Assembly: GCF_014334335.1 (NCBI RefSeq)
Contig: NZ_JACSEU010000001.1
Coordinates: 1,426,001 to 1,490,000 of the forward strand
Reading direction: 5' to 3'
Length of the DNA stretch: 64,000 bases
Source of the DNA: Treponema sp. Marseille-Q3903
GTDB taxonomy: Bacteria; Spirochaetota; Spirochaetia; Treponematales; Treponemataceae
Shown one piece after another: positions 1-8,897 of this stretch. The translations under genes were made by a program, and so were the position numbers. How positions within the stretch are numbered: the stretch's first letter is position 1; the number at the start of each line of letters is the position of its first letter. The notes below the pieces were generated by a model. It searched no databases. It had not been told where the DNA came from and was given only the letters and a program-made list of their open reading frames with translations.

Positions 1-774
1 GTTTATATTCATGACGGTGATTATGAAGACGCAAAAGATTCAGATATAGTTATTTTTACTTCCGGCGTTGGCAGAAAACCTGGTCAGTCACGTCTTGATT
101 TGACTCAGACAAACGTAAATATTGCAAAATCAGTTATACCTCTTATTACTAAGGCTGCTCCAAACGCCCTTTATCTTATTGTCGCAAACCCTGTAGATAT
201 TCTCACATATTTGTTTGTAAAAACATCAGGCATCCCGGCAAGTCACATCTTCGGTACGGGAACAATGCTCGATACCGCTCGTTTCCGTGCACGCATTGCA
301 GAAACTTACAGAGTCGGTGCAACAAATGTTCACGGATATGTATTTGGTGAACACGGTGATTCATCTTTTGTCCCATGGTCATTGGCAAACATCGGTTCAA
401 TTCCCGTAGACAGTTTTGCATCAAGCTTTACAGGTAAAAAACTTCCTGATTTCAATAAAGACGATATTGAAGATTATATCCGTAAGTCTGGAGGAATCAT
501 CATCAATGCTAAAAAATTTACAAACTACGGTATTGGAGCAACTACAGCTGACCTTGTAGACGCTTTGAAATACAGCACGGACTCTGTCCTTACAATTTCT
601 TCGATGATGAACGGTGAATACGGAATCAATGATGTATGTATTTCTATTCCGACGTTGATTGGACAAAATGGAATTAAAGGTCACCTCGCTGCTCCGCTTA
701 CAGATGATGAAGTTACAAAACTCCGTCACTCTGCAGATTGTCTTAAAGATATTATCAAACAGATTGAATTTTAA
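1..774 (+). CDS. mdh: Malate dehydrogenase of the LDH-like family (5' end outside window)
   Basis: NAD-dependent oxidoreductase that would interconvert oxaloacetate and malate in the cytoplasm. The frame is open from base 1, so the N-terminal Rossmann glycine motif lies upstream of the window. Visible family motifs are VANPVDILTY, LDTARFRARIAE (substrate-carboxylate Arg) and GEHGD with the catalytic His. The substrate loop reads SGVGRKPGQSRLDL. Lactate dehydrogenases carry Gln at the position of the first Arg (codon 73-75), while malate dehydrogenases carry Arg, so malate specificity is favoured although the overall sequence is LDH-like. Fumarase follows after 50 bases and fumarate reductase genes lie further downstream, which fits a reductive C4 branch. 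L-lactate dehydrogenase is the main alternative. Confidence 0.82.
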   Translation, partial: VYIHDGDYEDAKDSDIVIFTSGVGRKPGQSRLDLTQTNVNIAKSVIPLITKAAPNALYLIVANPVDILTYLFVKTSGIPASHIFGTGTMLDTARFRARIAETYRVGATNVHGYVFGEHGDSSFVPWSLANIGSIPVDSFASSFTGKKLPDFNKDDIEDYIRKSGGIIINAKKFTNYGIGATTADLVDALKYSTDSVLTISSMMNGEYGINDVCISIPTLIGQNGIKGHLAAPLTDDEVTKLRHSADCLKDIIKQIEF

Positions 775-780
775 TAAAAA

Positions 781-808
781 CTGTTTTGTCATGTAGATGG
801 CAAAACAG
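781..808 (+). promoter_or_regulatory. Intercistronic hairpin between mdh and fumC
   Basis: Arms 781-792 and 797-808 pair over 12 positions (one G-U) around a GTAG loop. No T-run follows, and a ribosome-binding site (AAAGGA) comes immediately after, so an mRNA-processing or stability hairpin is more likely than a terminator. Confidence 0.45.
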
Positions 809-824
809 AAAGGAATAATGATTT

Positions 825-2216
825 ATGGAATATAAAATTGAACATGATTCAATGGGCGAAGTAAAAGTTCCTGCAGATAAATACTGGGGAGCTCAAACTG
901 AACGAAGCCACGAAAACTTTGATATTGGTGTTGGAATTGAAACAATGCCGCGCGAAATAACTAGAGCTTTCGGTTACTTAAAAAAAGCTGCGGCAATGGC
1001 TAACAATTCCCTAAAACCAGAGAAAATGACTGACGAAAAACTCAAGGTAATTTCTCAGGCATGTGAAGAAGTTATAAATGGTTCATTAAACGAACACTTC
1101 CCTCTCGTAGTCTGGCAAACAGGTTCCGGCACTCAGAGCAATATGAATGCAAACGAAGTCATCGCTAACAGGGCTAATGAAATAGCAGGAAAAAAGCTTT
1201 GCCATCCAAACGATGATATCAACATGAGTCAGTCTTCAAACGACACTTTCCCGACAGCGCTTCATATCTCTGCTGTATTTGTGATTGAAGATAAACTTAT
1301 TCCGGCAATCGATACTCTTGTTTCAACTTTCAAAAAACTTGAAAAAGAAAACGAAGGAATTGTAAAATCAGGACGCACACACCTTCAGGACGCTGTTCCT
1401 ATCGCTTTTGAACAGGAAATAAGCGGCTGGAGAACTTCTTTGGAACGCGATAAAGAAATGCTTTTATCTTCACTCCCTTACTTAAAGCAGCTCGCACTCG
1501 GAGGAACTGCAGTTGGAACAGGATTAAACGCTCCAAAAGGGTTTGATAAAAAAGTTGCGGAATGCGTTTCAAAACTCACCGGAAAAGATTTTATTACAGC
1601 TCCTAACAAGTTCCACGCACTGACATCTAAAGATGAACTTGTATTTGCTCACGGTGCAATTAAAGCACTTGCAGCCGATATGATGAAGATCGCAAACGAT
1701 GTTCGCTGGCTTGCTTCGGGTCCTCGTGATGGACTTGGCGAGATTTTTATTCCGGAAAACGAACCCGGCTCTTCAATCATGCCTGGAAAAGTAAATCCTA
1801 CACAGTGTGAAGCAGTTACAATGGTTGCCGTTCAGGTTATGGGCAACGATGCTGCTGTCGGTTTTGCTGCATCTCAAGGTAACTTTGAATTAAATGTCTT
1901 TATGCCGGTGATCGCTTACAATTTTATTCAATCTGCACGTTTGCTTGCAGAATCTATGGTTTCATTCAATAAAAATTGTGCAGTTGGTATAAAAGCGAAC
2001 AAAGAAAAAATGCATCACAACCTTTACAACTCGCTTATGCTTGTCACAGCGTTGAATCCATATATAGGATATGAAAACGCAGCAAAGACAGCGCATAAAG
2101 CATTTGATGAAAACATAAGTCTAAAAGAGGCGTGCGTAGGACTCGGTTTTCTCACAGCAGAAAAATTTGACGAAGTATTTAAACCGGAGAGTATGGCTTT
2201 TCCCCAAAGTAAATAA
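825..2216 (+). CDS. fumC: Fumarate hydratase, class II
   Basis: Reversibly hydrates fumarate to L-malate; an oxygen-stable, iron-free homotetramer in the cytoplasm. The 463-residue length is normal for class II fumarase. Signatures in order are GSGTQSNMNANEV, QSSNDTFPTA, SGRTHLQDAVP and the fumarase/aspartase superfamily signature GSSIMPGKVNP with its mobile-loop catalytic Ser. The aspartase and argininosuccinate lyase alternatives are less likely given the GRTHLQDA motif and the position between malate dehydrogenase and fumarate reductase genes. The ATG at 825 has AAAGGA about ten bases upstream. The gene sits 27 bases before hdrB, so co-transcription with the redox genes is likely. Confidence 0.95.
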   Translation: MEYKIEHDSMGEVKVPADKYWGAQTERSHENFDIGVGIETMPREITRAFGYLKKAAAMANNSLKPEKMTDEKLKVISQACEEVINGSLNEHFPLVVWQTGSGTQSNMNANEVIANRANEIAGKKLCHPNDDINMSQSSNDTFPTALHISAVFVIEDKLIPAIDTLVSTFKKLEKENEGIVKSGRTHLQDAVPIAFEQEISGWRTSLERDKEMLLSSLPYLKQLALGGTAVGTGLNAPKGFDKKVAECVSKLTGKDFITAPNKFHALTSKDELVFAHGAIKALAADMMKIANDVRWLASGPRDGLGEIFIPENEPGSSIMPGKVNPTQCEAVTMVAVQVMGNDAAVGFAASQGNFELNVFMPVIAYNFIQSARLLAESMVSFNKNCAVGIKANKEKMHHNLYNSLMLVTALNPYIGYENAAKTAHKAFDENISLKEACVGLGFLTAEKFDEVFKPESMAFPQSK

Positions 2217-2243
2217 CTAGGTTTCATATAAAAAGGAGCAAGT

Positions 2244-3038
2244 ATGATATATTCTTATTTCCCAGGATGTACGCTTAAAAACAAGGCTCAGGATCTTGAT
2301 TTTTATGCACGTAAATCTGCGGAAGCATTAGGATTCACACTTGAAGAAATTCCCGACTGGCAATGCTGTGGTGGTGAATACCCTATGGCAACAGATGAAA
2401 TTGCAACAAAACTTTCATCTGTTCGTGCTCTTGCAGATGCACAGAAAAAAGGTCATGAATTAGTAACTCTTTGTTCCGCATGTTACAATGTCATTAAACA
2501 GGTAAATAACGATGTTGCGACTGACGAAACAATCGACTTCAAGGTGAACAATTATCTCAAACAAGATGAGATTGAGTACCACGGAGAAACTAAAGTTCTT
2601 CATTATCTTGAAATTCTCCGCGATGTTGTTGGCTGGGACAACGTTAAAAAAGCTGTAAAAAATCCATTTACCGGTAAAAAAATCGGTGCGTATTACGGCT
2701 GCCTTTTACTGCGTCCTGCAAAAGTTCTTCAGCTTGACGATCCTGAAGATCCAAAACTCCTTGAAGACTTTATCAAAGCAATCGGTGGTACTCCTGTTAT
2801 CTATGCACAGAGAAATGAATGTTGTGGTGCGTACACAATGTTCGAAGATAAATCTATCCCACAAAAACGCGTTAAGACTATTTTGAATAATGCTGAAGAC
2901 ATGGGTGCAGACTTCCTTGCTACAAGCTGCCCTCTCTGCCGCTATAATCTCCTAAAAAATAAAGGTGAATCAAAACTTGACGTAATTTATTTTACAGAAT
3001 TGCTTGCGCAAGCCCTCGGATTAAAGGAGGCAAAATAA
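2244..3038 (+). CDS. hdrB: Heterodisulfide reductase subunit B-like protein (two CCG domains)
   Basis: Cytoplasmic subunit that in Hdr complexes carries two noncubane [4Fe-4S] clusters and the disulfide-reducing site. Both CCG domains are complete in 264 residues: C9, C41-C42, C77-x2-C80 and C153, C193-C194, C230-x2-C233, with spacings close to the family pattern. Loss of cysteines would have argued for a purely structural role, but none is lost. The ATG at 2244 follows AAAGGAG. It is the first of a run hdrB-hdrC-hdrA-flxD-flxC-flxB-flxA. The physiological acceptor is not evident, since a Treponema would not be expected to use CoM-S-S-CoB. A DsrC-like thiol protein, or direct relay to the fumarate reductase encoded downstream, are possibilities. 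Confidence 0.88.
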   Translation: MIYSYFPGCTLKNKAQDLDFYARKSAEALGFTLEEIPDWQCCGGEYPMATDEIATKLSSVRALADAQKKGHELVTLCSACYNVIKQVNNDVATDETIDFKVNNYLKQDEIEYHGETKVLHYLEILRDVVGWDNVKKAVKNPFTGKKIGAYYGCLLLRPAKVLQLDDPEDPKLLEDFIKAIGGTPVIYAQRNECCGAYTMFEDKSIPQKRVKTILNNAEDMGADFLATSCPLCRYNLLKNKGESKLDVIYFTELLAQALGLKEAK

Positions 3039-3041
3039 ATT

Positions 3042-3431
3042 ATGGAAAACAAAGAATACTTAAAGGAAACCGTACTCATAAAAAGCGGTGTTAATCCTAA
3101 AAAGTGCATGGTTTGTGGAAAATGTTCAGCGACATGCCCAAATTATGACGCTATGGAATACCATCCGCATCAGTTTGTGCAGATGGTTGAAAACGGTGAC
3201 CTTGAAAAACTCATGCAATCAAAATCTATATATGCATGTTTGAGTTGTTTTGCCTGCCTTGAACGATGCCCTCGTCAAGTTGAACCTGCAAAATTGATCG
3301 ATGCAGTACGTCAAGTTGTCGAAGGACAGCGAGGTCATCACCATTTAGATCCAAGTCAGGTGCCGGAATTTTTGGATGATGATATGCCGCAACAGGCTAT
3401 TGTCAGTGCCTTCAGAAAATACAAGAAATAG
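3042..3431 (+). CDS. hdrC: Heterodisulfide reductase subunit C-like ferredoxin
   Basis: Small electron-transfer subunit linking HdrA to HdrB. The 129 residues contain two [4Fe-4S] motifs, C22-x2-C25-x2-C28-x3-C32 and C66-x2-C69-x2-C72-x3-C76, the second in the family form CLSCFACLERCP. There are no membrane segments, so this is the soluble HdrABC type and not the membrane-bound HdrDE or DsrMK type. The start lies three bases after the hdrB stop, with its ribosome-binding site (AAAGGAGG) inside the hdrB end, indicating translational coupling. hdrA follows after nine bases. Confidence 0.87.
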   Translation: MENKEYLKETVLIKSGVNPKKCMVCGKCSATCPNYDAMEYHPHQFVQMVENGDLEKLMQSKSIYACLSCFACLERCPRQVEPAKLIDAVRQVVEGQRGHHHLDPSQVPEFLDDDMPQQAIVSAFRKYKK

Positions 3432-3440
3432 GTTTAAAAA

Positions 3441-5453
3441 ATGGAAAGAATTGGTGTTTTTGTATGTCACTGTGGCACTAACATTGCAGGAACAGTTGAC
3501 GTAGCTAAAGTCGCAGAAGAACTAGGTAAAGTGCCAGGAGTTGCTTATTCAACACACTACACTTACATGTGTTCATCTGCCGGTCAGCAAATGATTGAAG
3601 ACCACATAAAAGATGATAAATTAACAGGAGTTGTCCTTTGTTCATGTTCTCCACGCATGCACGAGAAAACATTCCGTTCGTGTGCTGAAAGAGCAGGTCT
3701 CAATCCTTATAAAGTTGAAGTTGCAAATATCCGTGAGCAGACATCGTGGGTTATGAAAGATATTGAAAAAGCGACAGAAAAAGCTATTGCCCTTGGTAAA
3801 GCGGCTGTCGCAAAAGCGATCCTTGATACTCCACTAACCCCTGGTGAAACTCCGATGACAAAACGTGCGTTGGTAATAGGCGGTGGAATCGCAGGTATTA
3901 CAGCAGCTCTCGATATTGCAGATGCAGGATTCCCAGTTGATATCGTAGAAAAAGACTACACTGTTGGTGGAAAGATGGCTAAACTCGATAAAACTTTCCC
4001 AACTCTCGACTGTGCGTCTTGTATTGTCACTCCAAAGATGACGGAAGTCAGCCAGAATTCGAACATACGCATCCTTTCTTATTCGGAAGTATGCAGAGTC
4101 AGCGGTTATATTGGAAACTTCGAAATTGATATAAAACGTCATCCTCGTTATGTCGATGAAGTAAAATGTACAGGTTGCGGTGCTTGTGTTGAAAAATGTC
4201 CGAACAAGAAAGTTCCGAACGCTTTCAATTTGAACTTGAACAACAGAAAGGCAATCGATATTCCTTTTGCGCAGGCTGTTCCAAAGATTGCAAATATTTC
4301 TCCATTGCATTGCCTTCACATGAAAGGGCTTCAAAACGGTAAAGACAATGTTTGCGGATTCTGTGAAAAAGTTTGTGCTGCCGGTGCAATCGACTTCCAT
4401 CAAAAAGAAAAAATTATTACAGAAAAATATGGTGCAATTGTCGTAGCTACAGGCTACAACCCGATAGAACTCGAAAAATTTGACGAATACGCTTATAACC
4501 AGAGCCCTGATGTCGTGTCTTCTCTTGAATTTGAACGACTGTGCAACGCTTCAGGTCCTACAAACGGTCATCTTCTCCGTCCATCAGATGGAAAAGAACC
4601 AAAGACAATCGTATTCGTTCAGTGTGTTGGTTCTCGATGTTCTGCAGATTCAACAAAAGGTCATGAATATTGTTCTAAGATTTGTTGTATGTATACTGCA
4701 AAGCACGCAATCCTAACACGCGACCATTATCCTGACACAGAATGTTATGTATTTTACATAGATGTACGAACGCCCGGTAAACTATTTGATGAATTCTACC
4801 GCCGTGCCGTTGAGCAATACGGTGTACATTACATAAAAGGTCAGGTAGGAAAAGTTACTCCTCAAGCTGATGGAAGCCTCGATGTTCAGGGTTCAGACTT
4901 GATTTTGAACAAACAGCTCCACATCAAAGCTGACATGGTTGTGCTTGCGGCATCTATTGAACCTGATAAATCTGCTCGTCCACTTGCAACAATGCTTACA
5001 ACTTCAATGGATAACAACGACTTTTTCCTCGAAGCTCATGCAAAACTTCGTCCTGTTGAATCTCCAACTGCCGGTATTTTCCTTGCAGGTTGCTGTCAAG
5101 GACCAAAAGATATTCCTGAAACAGTTGCGCAGTCATCAGGTGCTGCAGCAAAGGCTATCTGTCTGCTTGTAAAAGATAAACTAAAAGGTGACCCTTGTAC
5201 TGCAAATCCAAATGAAAATATGTGTAATGGTTGTGAACAGTGTGCAAATGTTTGCCCTTACGGAGCTATCACTTATGTTGATAAGGACTTCCGTGGTCCA
5301 AACAGAACAACAATCACACGTCACGTTTCTCAGGTAAACAGTGCAATGTGTCACGGTTGTGGTGCTTGTACAGTTACTTGTCCTTCAGGTGCTATGGATC
5401 TCAGAGGATTCAGCAATAAACAGATTTTGGCGGAGGTTGATTCCGTATTATAA
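3441..5453 (+). CDS. hdrA: Heterodisulfide reductase subunit A-like flavoprotein
   Basis: FAD-containing hub of soluble Hdr complexes, and the site of flavin-based electron bifurcation in characterised HdrA proteins. In 670 residues there is an N-terminal domain beginning IGVFVCHCGTNI, an FAD-binding Rossmann motif (GGGIAG near residue 147) followed by GGKMAKLDKTFPT and a CASC pair, an inserted ferredoxin motif near 243 (CTGCGACVEKCP), a further cysteine set near 305, and two C-terminal [4Fe-4S] motifs near 595 and 637. Length and order match full-length HdrA. Subunits B, C and FlxD flank it. Whether it bifurcates cannot be read from sequence alone. Confidence 0.88.
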   Translation: MERIGVFVCHCGTNIAGTVDVAKVAEELGKVPGVAYSTHYTYMCSSAGQQMIEDHIKDDKLTGVVLCSCSPRMHEKTFRSCAERAGLNPYKVEVANIREQTSWVMKDIEKATEKAIALGKAAVAKAILDTPLTPGETPMTKRALVIGGGIAGITAALDIADAGFPVDIVEKDYTVGGKMAKLDKTFPTLDCASCIVTPKMTEVSQNSNIRILSYSEVCRVSGYIGNFEIDIKRHPRYVDEVKCTGCGACVEKCPNKKVPNAFNLNLNNRKAIDIPFAQAVPKIANISPLHCLHMKGLQNGKDNVCGFCEKVCAAGAIDFHQKEKIITEKYGAIVVATGYNPIELEKFDEYAYNQSPDVVSSLEFERLCNASGPTNGHLLRPSDGKEPKTIVFVQCVGSRCSADSTKGHEYCSKICCMYTAKHAILTRDHYPDTECYVFYIDVRTPGKLFDEFYRRAVEQYGVHYIKGQVGKVTPQADGSLDVQGSDLILNKQLHIKADMVVLAASIEPDKSARPLATMLTTSMDNNDFFLEAHAKLRPVESPTAGIFLAGCCQGPKDIPETVAQSSGAAAKAICLLVKDKLKGDPCTANPNENMCNGCEQCANVCPYGAITYVDKDFRGPNRTTITRHVSQVNSAMCHGCGACTVTCPSGAMDLRGFSNKQILAEVDSVL

Positions 5454-5543
5454 CTTCATGCCGATACGCTGATAAACGCAGAGCTTTGTTGCTGCGAGAA
5501 TCAGTAAGATGTGCGTAGTTATAACTTATGGAAGAATAAGATT

Positions 5544-5984
5544 ATGAGTGAAAATAAATCATGGACACCTAAAATTGTAGCTTTCTGCTGTAACTGGTGT
5601 TCTTATGCAGGTGCCGATTTGGCTGGTAACAACCGTCTCGAATATCCTGGAAACGTAAAAATTATCCGCATTCCTTGCTCATGCCGCTTGAATCCTTTAT
5701 TTATTTTGAGGGCATTTCAGCGAGGAGCTGACGGTGTTATTTTGTGTGGATGTCACCCCGGAGATTGTCACTACTCTACCGGGAACTATTTTGCACGCCG
5801 TCGCATGACACTTCTTTTCTCTATGCTCGACTTTCTCGGCGTAGAAAAAGGCCGAACTCGTGTTGAATGGTGTTCCGCTGCCGAAGGTGTTCGCTTTGCG
5901 GGAATAATGAACGACTTTGTAAAGCAAATCACTGAACTTGGTGAAAATAAGAAACTGGAGGATGTAAGATGCAAGACAAATTAA
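5544..5984 (+). CDS. flxD: MvhD/FlxD-type iron-sulfur subunit
   Basis: Small subunit that passes electrons into HdrA in Mvh-Hdr and Flx-Hdr complexes. The 146-residue product begins with the family's N-terminal cysteines (AFCCNWCSYAGADLAG) and continues with IPCSCRLNP, DGVILCGCHPGDCHY and a late WCSAAEG, which together supply the ligands expected for MvhD-type cluster binding. The ATG at 5544 is chosen because GGAAG lies nine bases upstream; an in-frame ATG at 5511 lacks a good site. The gene overlaps the next one by 16 bases. With no hydrogenase genes nearby and an NAD-binding subunit downstream, FlxD fits better than MvhD of a hydrogenase complex. Confidence 0.82.
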   Translation: MSENKSWTPKIVAFCCNWCSYAGADLAGNNRLEYPGNVKIIRIPCSCRLNPLFILRAFQRGADGVILCGCHPGDCHYSTGNYFARRRMTLLFSMLDFLGVEKGRTRVEWCSAAEGVRFAGIMNDFVKQITELGENKKLEDVRCKTN

Positions 5985-6937
5985 TCGCTCGTGCTAAAGA
6001 ACTTCTTGCCTCTGGAAAAGTTCATAAAGTTGTAGGCTGGAAAAAAGGTCTTTTTGATGATGATATCACACCTGCTGTTTTCAACAGTGCGGAAGAATTA
6101 GATAAAGATTTTGTCTTTAATAAATATTGTAAAGCAAATCTTTCAAAATATCTGGTAAAAATTACACAGGAAATTGAAATTGCGAAGAGCACAACAAGGA
6201 TGAATAATTCAATGGCTAAACAGCGTGATCCGAATGCTGAAGACAAGCCTATTCCTCAGGCTGTCGCTCTTGTATTTCTCAAACCAAGCGATACTTATTC
6301 TTTTACTCAGCTTTTGAAAGAAAAGCGCATCACACGCGAAGACGTCTATGCAATCGGAGTTCCTTGTCAGGACACACTTGACGGTCAAGATGTCTGCAAG
6401 TCTTGCAAAGGGAAAAAACATGTCTCTTGCGATGAATTGATTGGCGTTGATGAAGCAAAAGAAGCAGAACTTGAACCAAATACAGAGCGCATGGAAGAAG
6501 TTGCAAAGTTTGAAGCAATGACAACTGAAGAACGCTATGAGTTTTGGAGAGACGAATTCAGCAGATGTATTCGATGCAATGCATGCCGCAACGTTTGTCC
6601 AGCATGTACTTGCGAAAAGTGCGTATTCGACAACAACGACCTCTACACTTCACAAAAAGTTGCTCAGACTAGTTTTGAAGAAGATTTGTTCCACATAATT
6701 CGTGCATGGCATGTTGCCGGACGATGTACGGACTGTGGAGAATGTTCCCGTGTTTGCCCTCAAAATATTCCGTTGTATCTTTTGAACAGAAAATTTATAA
6801 AAGATATCAATGAAATCTATGGGGAGTATCAGGCTGGCGCTGATATGGAATCAAAACCGGCTATGCTCCACTATGAAACAACTGACCCTGAAACAACAAT
6901 TGTCTACGACAGATCAAAAGATGGAGGTGAAGAATAA
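5969..6937 (+). CDS. FlxC-like iron-sulfur protein with two [4Fe-4S] motifs
   Basis: Probable electron-transfer subunit between the flavin subunit and FlxD/HdrA. The 322 residues include a central GVPCQ segment with a four-cysteine patch (C133, C143, C146, C154), resembling the GxPCQ region of FrhB/FdhB-like proteins, then a ferredoxin-type pair: CIRCNACRNVCPACTCEKC and CTDCGECSRVCPQNIP. It starts inside the end of flxD with GGAGG just upstream. The next gene starts in a TAATG one-base overlap, so this is a tightly coupled operon. The FlxC name rests on position and cluster content only. Confidence 0.65.
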   Translation: MQDKLIARAKELLASGKVHKVVGWKKGLFDDDITPAVFNSAEELDKDFVFNKYCKANLSKYLVKITQEIEIAKSTTRMNNSMAKQRDPNAEDKPIPQAVALVFLKPSDTYSFTQLLKEKRITREDVYAIGVPCQDTLDGQDVCKSCKGKKHVSCDELIGVDEAKEAELEPNTERMEEVAKFEAMTTEERYEFWRDEFSRCIRCNACRNVCPACTCEKCVFDNNDLYTSQKVAQTSFEEDLFHIIRAWHVAGRCTDCGECSRVCPQNIPLYLLNRKFIKDINEIYGEYQAGADMESKPAMLHYETTDPETTIVYDRSKDGGEE

Positions 6938-8007
6938 TGCTATCTATTTCAAGCGATAAAATTGATTCATTATTTGAGCTTATCGGTTCAAAACAGCCTT
7001 TATATTTGCCTGTAGACAATAAAACAGGTAAAGCCGATTTCAAAAAGTGGGAAAAAGGCGTAAAACTCTCAAATAATTTAAAAACAGTTCGTTCCGCTAA
7101 AGATTTTTTCTTTCCTAAAGCAGAAAGAATTGTTGATTATAAAGTTGACGGCAAAAACGTCACTGTAGAAGATCCGAGAAAAGACATAGAAGACTTTGTT
7201 GTGTTCGGTGTTCGCTCTTGTGATGCAGTCGGTTTTTCTGTTATCGACAACGTATACCTCAATATGGCACCTGTAGATTCTTACTATAAGAATCGCCGTG
7301 AACACGGAACAGTTATCGTCCTCGCTTGCAATGAGCCGGAGAAAACTTGTTTTTGTTCTACGTATGGAATTGACGCAGCATTGGAATCAGATAAAAACGG
7401 CTCTTCTGGAGATGTAAGTGCATGGCTTTCAGATGGAAAATACTTTTTTAAGGCGAATACCGAAAAAGGTAAAAAATTTGTGGAAGCAGCTAAAACTCTT
7501 CTCACAGAGTCTGATGAAAAAGCTGTTGATGCAGTAAAAAAAGAAATCAAAGCAAAAATCGAAAAACTTCCATTCGCGCATCTCGATATCTCAAAATTCG
7601 GAAAAGTTTCACCTGCCCAGATGAATACTATTTTCAACTCAAAGATTTGGGAAAAAGTTGCAGAGCCGTGCGTAGGATGCGGGTCTTGTACGTATGTATG
7701 CCCAACATGTATGTGTTTTGATGTTCGGGACTTTGATACGGGTAACGGAATCAGACAAGTACGATGCTGGGATTCATGTATGTATTCTGATTTTACACAG
7801 ATGGCTGGAGCTAACCCTCGTGTTTCTCAAAAGGAAAGGAGCCGTCAGCGTTTTATGCACAAACTCGTTTACTATCCGATGGCTCACGAAGGCTTGTTCC
7901 AATGCGTAGGATGTGGACGTTGTCTTGAAAGCTGCCCTGTCAACATGAACATTGTGAAAGTAATCAAAGCCGTTCAGGAAACAGATGATATTGGAGGTGA
8001 TAAATAA
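6937..8007 (+). CDS. FlxB-like / AsrA-HydB-like 4Fe-4S dicluster protein
   Basis: Iron-sulfur subunit related in pattern to anaerobic sulfite reductase A and sulfhydrogenase beta subunits, which pair with an NAD(P)H-flavin subunit. In 356 residues it has FGVRSCDA and CNEPEKTCFC in the N-terminal half and two C-terminal [4Fe-4S] motifs, CVGCGSCTYVCPTC and CVGCGRCLESCP. A lysine-rich middle section separates them. Its partner is the next gene, two bases downstream, which has the FAD/NAD fold expected of AsrB/HydG/FlxA. The FlxB name is inferred from that pairing and gene order. A dedicated sulfite reductase is unlikely because no siroheme subunit is encoded here. Confidence 0.68.
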   Translation: MLSISSDKIDSLFELIGSKQPLYLPVDNKTGKADFKKWEKGVKLSNNLKTVRSAKDFFFPKAERIVDYKVDGKNVTVEDPRKDIEDFVVFGVRSCDAVGFSVIDNVYLNMAPVDSYYKNRREHGTVIVLACNEPEKTCFCSTYGIDAALESDKNGSSGDVSAWLSDGKYFFKANTEKGKKFVEAAKTLLTESDEKAVDAVKKEIKAKIEKLPFAHLDISKFGKVSPAQMNTIFNSKIWEKVAEPCVGCGSCTYVCPTCMCFDVRDFDTGNGIRQVRCWDSCMYSDFTQMAGANPRVSQKERSRQRFMHKLVYYPMAHEGLFQCVGCGRCLESCPVNMNIVKVIKAVQETDDIGGDK

Positions 8008-8009
8008 TT

Positions 8010-8840
8010 ATGGAAGATAAAGAATCATTTATCCCTTACGTAGGAAAAATAATTGATATCAAGCAGGAAACTCCCGATGTAAAAACATTCAGCGTAGTTG
8101 GGCTCGATGGAAAGAAACTGTTCGACCACATCCCTGGTCAGTGTGCAATGCTGATAGTTCCAGGAGTTGGAGAATCGATGATATCTATTACATCATCTCC
8201 TACTCTGGAAACTCACATGGAATTCTCCATTAAAAAATGCGGTTGTGTAACAGACTGGCTCCATGCTGCCGAAATCGGGCAACAAATTTGTGTTCGAGGT
8301 CCAATCGGAAACGGATTCCCAGTTGATACAAAATTAAAAGGAAAAGATATTCTTGTAATTGCCGGCGGTATCGGGATTGCTCCTGTTCACTCAGTAGTAA
8401 ACTACATGATGGATCATCGCTCCGATTATGGAAAAATTCAGGTAATCTATGGTTCTCGTTCAATGGCAGACTTAGTTCGCCTTGAAGAAATGCAAAACGT
8501 GTGGATGAAACAGCCAAACTGCTCAATTGACCTTACAATTGACCGTGCAGAAGAAGGATGGAAAGGTCACGTAGGTTTTGTTCCTCCTTTTGTAACGGAA
8601 TGTAACCCTGACCCAAGCATGACAGTAATCATGTGTGGACCTCCAATTCTCATCCACCTTTCTCTTGATGCTTTGAAAAAACTTGGTTTTAAAGATCAAC
8701 AGGTTTTTACAACAATGGAGATGAGAATGAAATGTGGTATTGGTAAATGTGGACGCTGCAATATCGGTGATAAATTCGTTTGTAAAGACGGCCCTGTATT
8801 CAGCTTTGACCAGTTAGGTGAATTACCGCCTGAGTATTAA
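8010..8840 (+). CDS. flxA: FlxA-like FAD/NAD(P)H-binding oxidoreductase subunit
   Basis: Likely entry point for NADH electrons. The 276-residue protein has the ferredoxin-reductase fold: an FAD-binding barrel (PGQCAMLIVPG, then MISITSSP as the flavin motif), an NAD-binding segment (VIAGGIGIAPVHSVVNY) and a C-terminal cysteine motif CGIGKCGRCNIG ending with a further Cys, as in PyrK/AsrB [2Fe-2S] proteins. It closes the hdr-flx run and is followed after 57 bases by the fumarate reductase genes. NADH versus NADPH preference cannot be decided by eye. Alternatives are an AsrB-type sulfite reductase subunit or a PyrK, both poorly supported by context. Confidence 0.78.
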   Translation: MEDKESFIPYVGKIIDIKQETPDVKTFSVVGLDGKKLFDHIPGQCAMLIVPGVGESMISITSSPTLETHMEFSIKKCGCVTDWLHAAEIGQQICVRGPIGNGFPVDTKLKGKDILVIAGGIGIAPVHSVVNYMMDHRSDYGKIQVIYGSRSMADLVRLEEMQNVWMKQPNCSIDLTIDRAEEGWKGHVGFVPPFVTECNPDPSMTVIMCGPPILIHLSLDALKKLGFKDQQVFTTMEMRMKCGIGKCGRCNIGDKFVCKDGPVFSFDQLGELPPEY

Positions 8841-8897
8841 TTTATTTCACGCGGATTTTACAATGACAATCCAAGTGGAAATCTTAAGGAGCATTAG

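Noticed and set aside
3834-4403. 189-residue open frame on the minus strand inside hdrA
   Set aside because: It is antisense to a clearly conserved gene, has no ribosome-binding site, and its composition mirrors the hdrA codons.
5511-5543. Upstream ATG at 5511 as the flxD start
   Set aside because: No ribosome-binding site and non-conserved residues; ATG at 5544 has GGAAG at a proper distance.
6937-8840. Anaerobic sulfite reductase (AsrA/AsrB) operon
   Set aside because: Two genes resemble AsrA and AsrB, but no siroheme catalytic subunit is present and Hdr genes surround them.
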